In this document: positions 8,693 to 17,671 of the stretch, in pieces
Layout: each line of letters opens with the position of its first letter
Position numbering within the stretch: position 1 is the first letter of the stretch
Assembly (NCBI GenBank): GCA_964550025.1
Contig: CAZJYI010000054.1
Span: forward strand, 1 to 64,000
Reading direction: 5' to 3'
DNA: 64,000 bases
Origin: CAZJYI01 sp964550025
GTDB lineage: Bacteria > Verrucomicrobiota > Kiritimatiellia > UBA8416 > CAYOBW01
The notes under the pieces: generated by a model
Told to the model about the DNA's origin: nothing
Databases searched by the model: none
The model's input: only the letters and a program-made list of their open reading frames with translations
Program-made: the position numbers and the translations under genes

Positions 8693-9937
8693 CTATCTGA
8701 TGGCCGCCAGCGCGGCCTCGATATGCCGGATGGCCTGCTCGTCCTCACGTTTGGCCACGCTGATCAACTCGGCGATGCCCCGACGGGTCGGCGGATCGGC
8801 GAAACGCTCGATGTGTTTCGCGGAACGGCCGTTGCCGCCGCAGCAATTCCAGATATCCCACATCAGATCGTGTTCTGTTGAATAACACCCGGCGGCCTTG
8901 AGGAGATGGGCACGCATTTTCAGCTCGGACGCGGCCAGACGAACCAGGTACTCCGAAGCATGGTGCCGGCTCTCCGCGACGGTACCGACCGCATCGTCGT
9001 GGACACCGAACGGCATGTCCGCCGATCCCTCGGGAACGGTCCCGTCGGGCGTAATATCCTCGTCGCGAAGGACGTGCGCTGCCCACGCGTCGTAGGCAGC
9101 CAGCCCGTTGTGGCGACCGCCCCAGGTCTTCGCCGTGCGCGCAACCTTGACCGCCCATTCAAGGCTCCGGCGTCGCACCTGGCTGGGTGGCACCGGTTCG
9201 CCCCTCTTCCCGAACATCTGCAGGTCCCAGGTATCTCTGTACCAGTCGCGCTTACGAAACATGCCGTTTGGCTCGAACTCGACGCCCTCGGTCTGATCAT
9301 CATGGGTTTGGAAGAAGCTCCAGCCAATCAGCACACCGCCGGCTTCGTCGTAGCCGGCAATGATGCACGTCTCCGGCGGCCCCACCACGCCGTGTGCAAG
9401 CGCGGGAACACCCGAGTCGATGCTATCGATAATGTGCCGCCTGGCCACGGTCTCGCTGACGGCGTCCTTGCCTTTGAGCATGACACACACGTTCGGATAG
9501 CCCGTGGAGTCGAAAGCATAGTGGAACAGCTTGATGTGTTCGGCGAGGGGAGCCATGTAGTAGATGGCCACGTTGTCGCCGTGCCAGCCGTCCTTCCAGT
9601 TGAGGAAGAAGCCCGCCCCGCTGACACCGACGAAATGGACATAGTCATACTCCGGATGGCCGAGGTATTCCATGACCGCGCGCATACACGAGGGAAAGAT
9701 GATGTCTTCAGGGCCGCGCTCCAGCTCGTACTGGCGCATGTCGGGATAGAAGCCGACGCGCGGCACATCCTTGAGCAGCCGGCGAGTCCGCGGGATCACC
9801 GCATCGGGTTGATTCACCTTCGAGTCCTCCTTCCTGACTTGGCTCTGAGCCGGTGCGGAAGCCACGCAAGTCAATGCCACGACACCCACGACGAACCCAC
9901 GGCATCGGTCAAACGCCACGAGTCCGTTGCCCTTCAT
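8693..9937 (-). CDS. Exported protein, possible C39/BtrH-like cysteine-peptidase fold
   Basis: A 414-residue protein starting at 9937 (MKGNGLVAFDRCRGFVVGVV signal peptide; weak GGTAGG upstream). An N-terminal cysteine in FPSCMRAVMEYLG and the later block CIIAGYDEAGGVLIGWSFF recall the Cys and 'HxVxVVGYD' blocks of papain-like C39/BtrH-type domains, but the usual histidine is a cysteine here. If the fold is right, the protein may therefore be inactive or use another residue. The C-terminal 200 residues are helical and rich in H, C and W. It lies 47 bp upstream of the HzsA-like gene and probably shares its transcript. The family assignment is tentative. Confidence 0.5.
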   Translation of the reverse strand: MKGNGLVAFDRCRGFVVGVVALTCVASAPAQSQVRKEDSKVNQPDAVIPRTRRLLKDVPRVGFYPDMRQYELERGPEDIIFPSCMRAVMEYLGHPEYDYVHFVGVSGAGFFLNWKDGWHGDNVAIYYMAPLAEHIKLFHYAFDSTGYPNVCVMLKGKDAVSETVARRHIIDSIDSGVPALAHGVVGPPETCIIAGYDEAGGVLIGWSFFQTHDDQTEGVEFEPNGMFRKRDWYRDTWDLQMFGKRGEPVPPSQVRRRSLEWAVKVARTAKTWGGRHNGLAAYDAWAAHVLRDEDITPDGTVPEGSADMPFGVHDDAVGTVAESRHHASEYLVRLAASELKMRAHLLKAAGCYSTEHDLMWDIWNCCGGNGRSAKHIERFADPPTRRGIAELISVAKREDEQAIRHIEAALAAIR

Positions 9938-9941
9938 CTGC

Positions 9942-10385
9942 CTACCATGAACACCTGAAGAAGTACACCCACCCGTCCTTCCATTTGACTCTCTCAAGGT
10001 ACTCTCTGTCCGGCGTGTAGTTGAAATAGCACACATCCATATCCCCCGGTTCGTCCCACCAGTCGGGAGCATCTCCAGCACCCATGTCTATCCGCGGTCG
10101 TATGTCTGAGTGGATCGTCGGATCGTACTTCACAGTTATGTCCAGATTATCGAGGTAAATGTCCAAGTGACGTCTTGGGAGCCTGGCCTTGACGAGGGTT
10201 AGAAAATCAGGGTGCAGGCCGCCACTGTGGTAGACGCGAACATCGGTTGCAGAAACGGGCAGTTCTGACTGGGTCTGAGGCGTTGGGAGCAGACTATCCA
10301 CGACAATCAGTATCGTGAATAGAACCACAACCGCCAGCGGTATGAGACAACCGGCAAGCAGACATCCCTTTTTCGTCATTGCCAT
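9942..10385 (-). CDS. Small single-pass membrane protein, unknown
   Basis: A 147-residue protein of unrecognised family. From the preferred start at 10385 (MAMTKKGCLLAGCLIP) it has one N-terminal transmembrane helix (about residues 5-30, CLIPLAVVVLFTILIVV) and then a soluble extracytoplasmic part rich in Asp and aromatics, ending WVYFFRCSW. Longer starts at 10424 and 10451 are open, and no clear ribosome site decides between them. It ends only 4 bp before the start of the following exported protein (9937), suggesting one transcript. No motif gives a function. Confidence 0.5.
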   Translation of the reverse strand: MAMTKKGCLLAGCLIPLAVVVLFTILIVVDSLLPTPQTQSELPVSATDVRVYHSGGLHPDFLTLVKARLPRRHLDIYLDNLDITVKYDPTIHSDIRPRIDMGAGDAPDWWDEPGDMDVCYFNYTPDREYLERVKWKDGWVYFFRCSW

Positions 10386-10745
10386 GTTCGCAGAAGAGCC
10401 ATTTGGTGGTTTCCCGTTTATCATGAGTTCGGAACATAATGTCAACTCCATGACGGGCTATCTTCACCATTGCCTTGCTTGGTTCCAGGGCCATAAGGGC
10501 CGTGATTGTTGAATGTTGAGACACGGTCCTTGCGCCCCCCCTCCCCAGTAGGTCCCAGTTGCACTGGGACCAAGCGAAAGGAGACGATGCAGGTGGCTCA
10601 ATCTGGTTTTCAGTCGCGACTGTCTCACTCCTACGGCGCCGCTTTCTCCGGGGGGCCAGTACAACTGGAACCTGCTCCCCACGCAATCATGGTGCCAAAG
10701 AAAACCCAGTCGACAAAGCCGGATTGCGTCGGAATACACACTCGT
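10386..10745. other. Intergenic region with a perfect hairpin
   Basis: No convincing gene here. A perfect 8-bp stem GGTCCCAG/CTGGGACC with a 5-nt loop lies at 10551-10571. No U-run follows it on either strand, so it is not a classical intrinsic terminator, although it lies downstream of the ABC permease on the minus strand and could still act as a 3'-end structure. An AAAGGAG followed by ATG at 10587 opens only an antisense shadow of the permease. Confidence 0.4.
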
Positions 10746-12881
10746 TCACTTCATCGACGGAATCACGATGCCGCGCAGGATGACTTTCTGGCAGGTAATG
10801 AACACGATGGCGGTGGGGATGGAGGCGATGGTGAAGGCGGCCATGATGACGTACGGGTGGCCCGACCAGAGGGTCTGCATCTCGAAGAGCCAGACGGCCA
10901 GGGTCCAGTAGTCCTTGTCCTGGCACACGAGCAGCGCCCACTGCCAGGAGTTGTAGGCGGCAATGAAGGCGTAGAGGGTGTTGATTGCCAGGATCGGCTT
11001 GGTGAGGGGCAGCGTGATCTTGACGAAGACTTGCCACTCCGGCGCACCGTCGATCGCGGCGGCTTCGTACAGCTCGCGCGGGAGACCGTCAAAGAAGCAC
11101 TTGAGGATGAAGATCGACATTCCGTTGGCCAGTCCGGGTAGAACCAGCGCGGCAAAGCTGTTCAGAAGACGCAGGTCGCGCATCAAGAGGAAACCGGGAA
11201 TGGCGCTAACCGCAGCCGGAAACGCCATCGTCGCCAACAGAAACAGCAGGATCTGCTCCTTGAACCTGAGCTGAAAGCGCGACAGCGCATAGGCCGCCAT
11301 GGGGTTGACGGTCAATGTCGCAATGACGGTCAGGACGATCAGTATCAGCGTATTCAGAAACGCCCGCCCCCTGATGAACATAAAGTCAAGCACCTGCCTG
11401 AAGTTCTTGGCAATGTCGTTGAGGAAGTAGCGCCATTCGTTGTTGAGGAATGTGATGGTGTACGCCTCGGCGAAAGGGATCCTGGCCTCTTCGATCGCGC
11501 GCAGCCTCCAGCCATAGGCCCGGTTCACGCCGTCCAGCGATCCGTAGCGGCGCAACAGGTAGTCCTGCCAAGCCTGTTCGGCACTGTGAAGCTCCACGGC
11601 CTCCGGCGGAAGGGAGCTCGCAAACGCGCGCCACAGGATGCTGTTCTCGTACGACGGAGGACGCACCTCGTCGAAGCTCGCAACGGGCCGAAAGCCGTTG
11701 TCCTGCTCTGCTATCATGCGGTTGTAGCTGTCCACGGTCTTGAAACGGCTGCGCAACATGTCGCGGTACGAAGCCAGGACAGCCGGCGTCTGTCTGACGG
11801 TTTTGAGGCGCAGAGGGTAGAAGTCCCTGACGAAGACGTCCCACATCTCGCGCAGCCGGCCGTCGGCAGCCGCGGGAACGGGGAACGGTACTTCAAGGAG
11901 CGAACGGTAGTCGGCGCCAAACAGGCGGTTGTAGTGCTCCACCGTGAAGCGCTCGCCGCCCTTCAACCCCAGTGCCGTCCGCGAGGACTGGCGGTCGAAG
12001 AACTTCAGCCACTGTTCCTTCATCAGAAACGGTTTGGTCGCCGCGGCGGGACACCGGCTGCCGACGAAGCGTTCGAAAAGGGGCCACAGCGCATCGTCGC
12101 TGGACACGGGCCACGGTACGGGGCCGCCATGGCCATTCTCGCGCAGGAATGCCCGCCACTGCTTCTCGGCGCCGGGGCGGAAGACCATCCGCCGGTAGGC
12201 GTCTTTGAAGGCGATGAACGCTTCCGCCTTGGGCGTGTCGGGGTAATCCCAGGAAACATGGTGCATAGGGTAGTGCACCTCGAAGTCCAACGTGACGTCA
12301 AAGAACTCCTCGTAGGGCACGCCCCACTCCTTGCTCAGCAGCGCGAGGGCCGCCTTACGACGCTTGCGACCGCCGCGAACACCGGCGTCGATTCGGCTTT
12401 CATAGACATCACCCAGGTATCGCGCGAGATCGCGGAAATCGTAACGGCAGAAGGTGTCGCGGATATCGTAGTCCAGCGAGAAGTCGGCGTAGTCGGATGC
12501 AATGCGGCGCCATGTTTCGAGCCTGGCCGGATCGCGTTCGACGGCGAGGTATGGCTCGGCGAACGCGTCGATTCCGTGAATGTCGTCCCCGGCCGCCTGC
12601 AGCGTGGTCCAGTGTTTCGGGCGGTTCGGAAACAGGAGCGGCGGAATGGTCGTCGGGAAGTAGGCGGCCAGGCCGCGCGTGAAGCGGTCGGCACGGGAGG
12701 TGAACGAACGCGGGACGGGGCTGAAGCGGTAGTAGTCGAACTTGTTGGTGAACGACGCGGAGACGGTGATCATGAACGGGTAGATCATGGTCGCGCCCCC
12801 GAGGCAGAGCAGCAGGTAGATCGCCGCAACGACCAGTCGCGATTTGGGGCCTCGGCGTTCCGTTTTGAGCATGATGGGCAT
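10746..12881 (-). CDS. MalG-type sugar ABC permease with giant extracytoplasmic insert
   Basis: A 711-residue protein; usual MalG-type permeases are about 280 residues. GGAG lies 7 nt before the start. Residues 17-45 are the first membrane helix (LVVAAIYLLLCLGG...). The core resumes near residue 490 with five further helices, and the EAA loop is intact (LYEAAAIDGAPEWQVFVKIT then LPLTKP), so the permease is probably functional. Between them lie about 430 hydrophilic residues with degenerate repeats of the type 'VxxYNRxxGxxxxSxxEVxxP' (around residues 325, 385 and 460). Helix topology puts the insert outside the membrane, where it could bind glycan or the receptor domain. It starts 1 nt after the upstream gene's stop, implying translational coupling. 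No ATPase gene is present in the window. Confidence 0.85.
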   Translation of the reverse strand: MPIMLKTERRGPKSRLVVAAIYLLLCLGGATMIYPFMITVSASFTNKFDYYRFSPVPRSFTSRADRFTRGLAAYFPTTIPPLLFPNRPKHWTTLQAAGDDIHGIDAFAEPYLAVERDPARLETWRRIASDYADFSLDYDIRDTFCRYDFRDLARYLGDVYESRIDAGVRGGRKRRKAALALLSKEWGVPYEEFFDVTLDFEVHYPMHHVSWDYPDTPKAEAFIAFKDAYRRMVFRPGAEKQWRAFLRENGHGGPVPWPVSSDDALWPLFERFVGSRCPAAATKPFLMKEQWLKFFDRQSSRTALGLKGGERFTVEHYNRLFGADYRSLLEVPFPVPAAADGRLREMWDVFVRDFYPLRLKTVRQTPAVLASYRDMLRSRFKTVDSYNRMIAEQDNGFRPVASFDEVRPPSYENSILWRAFASSLPPEAVELHSAEQAWQDYLLRRYGSLDGVNRAYGWRLRAIEEARIPFAEAYTITFLNNEWRYFLNDIAKNFRQVLDFMFIRGRAFLNTLILIVLTVIATLTVNPMAAYALSRFQLRFKEQILLFLLATMAFPAAVSAIPGFLLMRDLRLLNSFAALVLPGLANGMSIFILKCFFDGLPRELYEAAAIDGAPEWQVFVKITLPLTKPILAINTLYAFIAAYNSWQWALLVCQDKDYWTLAVWLFEMQTLWSGHPYVIMAAFTIASIPTAIVFITCQKVILRGIVIPSMK

Positions 12882-12882
12882 A

Positions 12883-15531
12883 TCAATTCTCCACGGCGCG
12901 CCGGAACTCGAGTCTGCGAAGGAAGCGAATCTGGAAGTAGGTGAAGCCGATCAGTGCGGCGCCCATGAACCAGGCCATGGTCGTCGCGGTGCTGAAACGG
13001 AGGTCGTTGTAGGCCAGCTTCCAGATGGCCAGGCCGAGAACGGTTGTCTCCTTGCCGGGACCGCCGAACGTGAGCAGGAAGATGTGCCCCATGTTCTGGA
13101 ACGCCGCGATGAAGACACCCACGGAGTTAATGATAATCAGCGGCATGAGCTGCGGCAGGGTGATGTGCCTCGCGCGCCGAAAGAACCCCGCCCCGTCCAA
13201 CGCGGCGCATTCGTACAGATCATCGGGGAAGGAGTGCAGTGCCGCAACGTAGATCAGGCTCTGCATGCCGGCGCCGGCCCATATGGCGGGCAGGATACAG
13301 CAGAACATGGCCCAGAAGGGATCCTGCAGCCACGTCTGTGCCGGTAAGTTCAGCGCCTGCAGCATCTGGTTCAGCACGCCGTTCTCCGTGGGATCGTACA
13401 TCAGCTTCCACAAGAGGGCGACGACGATGCCGGAAGTCATCTGCGGCAGGAAGAAGAGCGTCCGGAAGAAGATCTTGCCGCGCGGGACCTCCGAGAGCAG
13501 CAGGGCCAGGAAGATGGGCGTCAGGAACCCAAAGAACATCGTCAGACCGACAAACTTAAGCGTCTTACCGATATAGAGCCAGAAGTTCGGATCGCGCGCC
13601 ACGAGAATGAAGTTGTTCAGACCGACCCATTCGGACTCGCCAACGATGCGGTACTCCTGAAAGGCCATGATGCAACCACGGACCAGGGGATAGTAACGCC
13701 AGACCCCGATCGACAACACGGCCGGCGCCAGCATCAGCAGCGGCAGCAGGAGACGTGATACGTTTGCGCACGAACCGGCTGGTGCGCGATACTTGTCGCG
13801 AACGATTAAGAAGACACAAACCGCGAGCAGGGCAACACCGATTCCGAGCATGACGCGGGCCGTCGGACGGTACTTGTCCAGGGACTCTGGCGGCAGCTCG
13901 AACATCTGCCCGGAATTGGCCTCCCGCGTTACCCGTTCCAGCGCGGAAGCGTAGTCAAAGTCGCGGCCGGTCTCGGCCACGATGAGGCTGAGCACGTTGT
14001 GGTCCAGCAGGTCGCTGGCACTCTGCCAGAAACCGGAAAACGGTTCCGTGCGCAGGAGGATCTCGCCGGCATCGACCTCGTCGTAGAAACGGCGGATCTC
14101 TTCGGGAATGTCGCGGATGTAGTCGTCCAACCCGAAGCGCCGCAGCTCGTCGGGCCGGCACCATATGGCGCTCCCGGACATAACCTTCTCGCGGATTTCA
14201 CGCTCGCGCACCTCGTCGCTGACCAGCACTTCCAGGCATTTCCAGACCTTGTCCCGTTCCCGCTTGGGCCGTTCCGCGACCGCGGACGTCATGGCCCAGT
14301 AGTGCTTGTGCGCCTGGAAAACGCGCTTGCAGTTCTCATCGGCCGCGGGAAAGGGCATCATGCCGAGCAGCTCGGGCGGCACCCCGGAATCTCTACCAAT
14401 AACGTCCAGCGCAGCCACGTCCGCCTGGAAGATCGCGATTTCACCCCGCGCCAGCATTTGCCTCATAAACACCGTCGACTTGGCCGCCGCGCCAACAACG
14501 GGGCGCACGACACCCCGGAAGACGTCGTCGGGCTCGAAGCTCAGCGTCCGCTCGCCGACCTGTACGCTGCCGGCTGAGGTCTCGTCCTCGGTCAGGTCGA
14601 TGGGATCGCCGGTTTGCGGGTCACGGATCCACGGTCCCCAGCGCAGCTTGTGGAAGAAGGCGGCGGCGCGGACGCCCGCCTCGGAGGCGAAGTCGGCGCG
14701 CCACTCCGACGGCTGTGCGCTGAGGTCTTCGCCCGTGTCCGGCGCAATGAACTCGCCTTCCTCCATGGGGAAATCGTAGGCCTTGTCCGTCGAAGGCGAT
14801 GTCCGCGTCTGAACGACGGGCGACCCGCCTGCCGACTGCATCCAGGGCAGCCAGAACCAGGGGCGCGAGAACATGGCGTATGCGCGTTGTCCGCGCTTCA
14901 GACGAGCGCCCTCGATCTGCTTGCGGGGAAACGTCAATCGCTGGCACCAGCGGTAGAACTCGTCCCACGTCTTGGGCGGATTGGCAGGGTCCATGCCGGC
15001 CGCAGCCACCAGGTCCTTGCGGTAGATCAAACCGTAGTAGGTGACACCGGCATACGGGAGGCCGTACACCTTGCCGTCCTGCGTGGCCACGCGGCGCCAT
15101 AGCGGGGGTACGTCGCGCCACCCCTCCCAGCGGGCTTCGTCGTCGTCAATGATCCCGTTTCCATCGATATCATCACCCAGCCACTCGTTGATCGGACACG
15201 CGAAGTGCTGGCGAATGTCGTTGCGGATGATGTGGAACCAGCAGTAGTAGATATCCGGCCCCGTACCGCCCGCAAGCGACATCAGGAACGAGGATCGGCC
15301 GGCGCCGCCCGGCAGATGGATACCGCCCCACTCCCGCAGCTTGATCTCCGGATCGCGCTTCATCAGGTCGTTCAAGGGGCGCGTGGTGACGTTGTCCGGC
15401 TCATTCTGCTTGTACCCCTCCATGACCGAAACCGTGACCGGTTCCGCGGCCGAGGCGCAGAACGCCGTCAGGCAGACGGCGAGCATGCCGAGGAAAACCA
15501 AGATACGCATGTAGGTTGCCGACCGTAACAC
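12883..15531 (-). CDS. Fused sugar-binding protein and MalF-type ABC permease
   Basis: An 882-residue two-domain transporter subunit. A GTG at 15531 has CGGAG 6 nt upstream; ATG at 15510 is the alternative. After a signal peptide, residues 30-530 match family-1 extracellular solute-binding proteins (GGTGPDIYYCW, VYGLPYAGVTYYGLIYRKDL, PPKTWDEFYRWCQ). A canonical 12-residue EF-hand loop, DIDGNGIIDDDE, lies near residue 130. After a transmembrane helix at about 560, residues 590-880 are a six-helix MalF-type permease with an EAA loop (LYECAALDGAGFFRRARHIT). The substrate is probably an oligosaccharide. Fusion fixes one receptor per permease. Its partner follows after 1 nt. Confidence 0.88.
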   Translation of the reverse strand: MLRSATYMRILVFLGMLAVCLTAFCASAAEPVTVSVMEGYKQNEPDNVTTRPLNDLMKRDPEIKLREWGGIHLPGGAGRSSFLMSLAGGTGPDIYYCWFHIIRNDIRQHFACPINEWLGDDIDGNGIIDDDEARWEGWRDVPPLWRRVATQDGKVYGLPYAGVTYYGLIYRKDLVAAAGMDPANPPKTWDEFYRWCQRLTFPRKQIEGARLKRGQRAYAMFSRPWFWLPWMQSAGGSPVVQTRTSPSTDKAYDFPMEEGEFIAPDTGEDLSAQPSEWRADFASEAGVRAAAFFHKLRWGPWIRDPQTGDPIDLTEDETSAGSVQVGERTLSFEPDDVFRGVVRPVVGAAAKSTVFMRQMLARGEIAIFQADVAALDVIGRDSGVPPELLGMMPFPAADENCKRVFQAHKHYWAMTSAVAERPKRERDKVWKCLEVLVSDEVREREIREKVMSGSAIWCRPDELRRFGLDDYIRDIPEEIRRFYDEVDAGEILLRTEPFSGFWQSASDLLDHNVLSLIVAETGRDFDYASALERVTREANSGQMFELPPESLDKYRPTARVMLGIGVALLAVCVFLIVRDKYRAPAGSCANVSRLLLPLLMLAPAVLSIGVWRYYPLVRGCIMAFQEYRIVGESEWVGLNNFILVARDPNFWLYIGKTLKFVGLTMFFGFLTPIFLALLLSEVPRGKIFFRTLFFLPQMTSGIVVALLWKLMYDPTENGVLNQMLQALNLPAQTWLQDPFWAMFCCILPAIWAGAGMQSLIYVAALHSFPDDLYECAALDGAGFFRRARHITLPQLMPLIIINSVGVFIAAFQNMGHIFLLTFGGPGKETTVLGLAIWKLAYNDLRFSTATTMAWFMGAALIGFTYFQIRFLRRLEFRRAVEN

Positions 15532-16043
15532 TATGAGCTCCGTCCGATTCGCGAGGATGCAAGCTTGTCCGACACGTGCGGAAAAGGCAAGCTTCTCTCA
15601 AGATGGTGCATGTTGCTGAGGACGAGTAGCCCGTCCGCCACAGGCGGAAACGCGGGCTTCCCACTGATGAGACGTTCTCGCGCCGGTTTCAGCCCGCTTC
15701 CGTCCGCCGCGGGCGGAGGGCTACTTGGGGACGCACGAGACCATTCTCCGCAACAGGAACAAGCTGACTGCATGCTGGTCAACGGGGACAATACGAATGA
15801 AAGCCGTCTATCTCACGATGGCGCTACCGGCGATGCAGGAGGCGGCACCGGCCCAAATGCGGCTCCAGTCGAAACGCGAGATTCGACCGTACTTCACCAA
15901 ACCGGAACGGCTCGAACCGTCACAGCGCCTTTTCGCCGTATTTGTTGAAGGCAACGCCGTTCTCACGCGTCTCTGTATTGAGAAGGCCGCGGGCAGTCCC
16001 CCGCAGGACGCTGGTGCACGAGGAACAACAGGAGGATCACGAA
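15532..16043. other. Intergenic region with REP-like hairpins
   Basis: This separates the divergent ABC operon and FG-GAP gene and should hold both promoters, though I could not place them. Two perfect TCCGCC-N3-GGCGGA hairpins lie at 15634-15648 and 15703-15717. They are nested inside a larger inverted repeat whose arms (15626-15639 and 15712-15724) pair GTAGCCC with GGGCTAC. The direct repeat GCAAGCTT occurs at 15559-15566 and 15587-15594. The pattern is that of REP/BIME elements. Short open frames here have no recognisable product. Confidence 0.5.
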
Positions 16044-17282
16044 ATGAACCGACTCTATCTGCTTCCGACACTCTGGGTCACGTTAGCAGCGGTTGTTGCC
16101 GCGGACAAGGCGGACACTGTCGTCCAGCAACGTGCCTCGGATCTTGCGACGCCCGTGCGGCTCGAGGTCGGCGGCAGACCGATCGTGGTGGGCGGGTTCG
16201 CGTCCCCATACGTTGGTGACATCGACGGTGACGGCAAGCACGATCTCCTGGTCGGGCAATACCGATTCGGGCGCATGCGGGTCTATCGCAACGTGGGCAG
16301 CAATGCCCGGCCAGAGTTCAAATCGTTCGAGTGGTTCAAGGCGGGCGGGCACATCGCGGGCGTGCCACAGTGCTGCCAAGCCGTTTTCACCCCGCAATTG
16401 GTCGACTTCGACGGGGACGGGCACACGGACGTCCTCACCGGCAGCGGCTACGCGGGCGAGGTCTTCCTCTACCGGCGCAAGGCGGACGGCACGTTCGAGG
16501 ACGCGGAGGTGTTGGAGAACGCCAAGGGAGAGGTACTGATGCATCGCTGCGCAGGTAGCGACGCTTCATCGCCTCGCCGGTACAACGTCACCTGCCTGGC
16601 CTACGACTGGGACGCCGACGGTGACAACGACTTGCTGCTGGGCCACTCCCCTCTCTGCCTTGTTCTCAACCGGGGCACCTCCCGCGAACCACGCTTCGAC
16701 GGCGGACGGCTGATCGAGAGTACAGACGGCCCGATCAAGGGCGGGGTCGGAGCGCCGCAGATGGCTGACTGGGACGGCGACGGGCTCGACGACCTGGTGT
16801 CGAGTGATCGGCGAGACATCGTGTGGTATCGGAACATCGGAGAACGTGGCCGGCCGAAGTTCGAATCCCCGCGACTTCTCGTCCCCTTGGGAGGCCATCG
16901 TCCCTACCACGGTGCACCCACGAATTGTCCCGGCTTTCACCATGCCTTCTGCGTCGCCGACTTCAACGCCGACGGCCGGCTGGACCTGCTGTTGGGGGAC
17001 CGCTTCAGGAGAACGGTTGCCGTCACCCAGGAGGAAAGGGACAAGGTGGCCGAGAACCTCGAACGGCGGGAGACGCTGGTAAAGCAATACCGCGAGCTAC
17101 GTGAACGCCCCGAAGGCGAGACCCGCCCGCAGCGCATCGAACGCTACCGCAAACGCCTCCAAGCCTGGCAAGAGTACGCCGAGCTGAACCTCATCCGCAA
17201 CACCACCGCTGAGACGCGCCAGGAACGTTGCGGCCATGTCTGGTTCTATAAGCGGCTTGCGACGGAGGCTGAGAAGGAATGA
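16044..17282 (+). CDS. Exported FG-GAP/VCBS repeat protein
   Basis: A 412-residue protein. ATG at 16044 follows AGGAGG 8 nt upstream and opens a signal peptide (MNRLYLLPTLWVTLAAVVAA). Five calcium-binding propeller blades carry the DxDGDGxxD signature: DIDGDGKHDLLVG, DFDGDGHTDVLTG, DWDADGDNDLLLG, DWDGDGLDDLVSS and DFNADGRLDLLLG, with matching 'YRNVGSNARPEF' and 'YRNIGERGRPKF' strands. The C-terminal 70 residues are a charged helix (EERDKVAENLERR...), perhaps a coiled coil. This architecture is widespread in PVC secretomes with unknown ligands. It stands alone between repeat-rich intergenic regions. Confidence 0.85.
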   Translation: MNRLYLLPTLWVTLAAVVAADKADTVVQQRASDLATPVRLEVGGRPIVVGGFASPYVGDIDGDGKHDLLVGQYRFGRMRVYRNVGSNARPEFKSFEWFKAGGHIAGVPQCCQAVFTPQLVDFDGDGHTDVLTGSGYAGEVFLYRRKADGTFEDAEVLENAKGEVLMHRCAGSDASSPRRYNVTCLAYDWDADGDNDLLLGHSPLCLVLNRGTSREPRFDGGRLIESTDGPIKGGVGAPQMADWDGDGLDDLVSSDRRDIVWYRNIGERGRPKFESPRLLVPLGGHRPYHGAPTNCPGFHHAFCVADFNADGRLDLLLGDRFRRTVAVTQEERDKVAENLERRETLVKQYRELRERPEGETRPQRIERYRKRLQAWQEYAELNLIRNTTAETRQERCGHVWFYKRLATEAEKE

Positions 17283-17671
17283 CCGCGAACACGGCGGTGG
17301 AATAGCCACGGGAAGCGCGGCGCAGCACAGCCGCAACCAGATCGGAGCTCATACTCGCACGTTGCGAGCATGGTATCCGGCCACTGCGAGCGGGGTCAAA
17401 CACGTGGCACGATCGGCACTTGTCGATCGGAAGACCCGGCGTCTTCCGCCACTTCCCTCTGCGCATCACGGTGTGTAGCGGAACGCGCCAGGCGTTCCGA
17501 TCTCCCCTGCTCGATCGTGGACGGCATGGATGCCGTCTCTTCAGCGTGCAACCAGGTCACTTCGGGCAATTCGTGGAAGGCCGGGCGCCACCCCGACCCC
17601 GGGCGTGAGGCCATACTGACAATGGCTCCGTCCGTCTTGACTTCAACAGCAGCGCAACACATAGTCTGATT
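17283..17671. other. Intergenic region
   Basis: No gene is supportable. It contains the reverse copy of the 20-bp dispersed word at 17321-17340 (see the repeat at 14-83). The remainder shows no coding signature, tRNA or clear promoter. Confidence 0.4.
17321..17340 (-). repeat. Third copy of dispersed 20-bp word
   Basis: The reverse complement reads TGGTTGCGGCTGTGCTGCGC. This matches the direct repeats at 14-36 and 61-83 with one difference. The flanking base pairs (TC before it) also match the copy at 61. Confidence 0.55.

Noticed and set aside
10551..10571. Hairpin considered as a rho-independent terminator of the ABC operon
   Set aside because: No U-run follows on either strand and it lies about 175 bp beyond the stop.
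15725..16219. 164-residue ORF beginning in the ABC/FG-GAP intergenic region
   Set aside because: Overlaps the FG-GAP gene in another frame, has no family resemblance and crosses REP-like DNA.
16857..16870. GTTCGAATCCCC, a tRNA T-loop-like word
   Set aside because: It lies inside the FG-GAP coding sequence and no cloverleaf can be formed around it.
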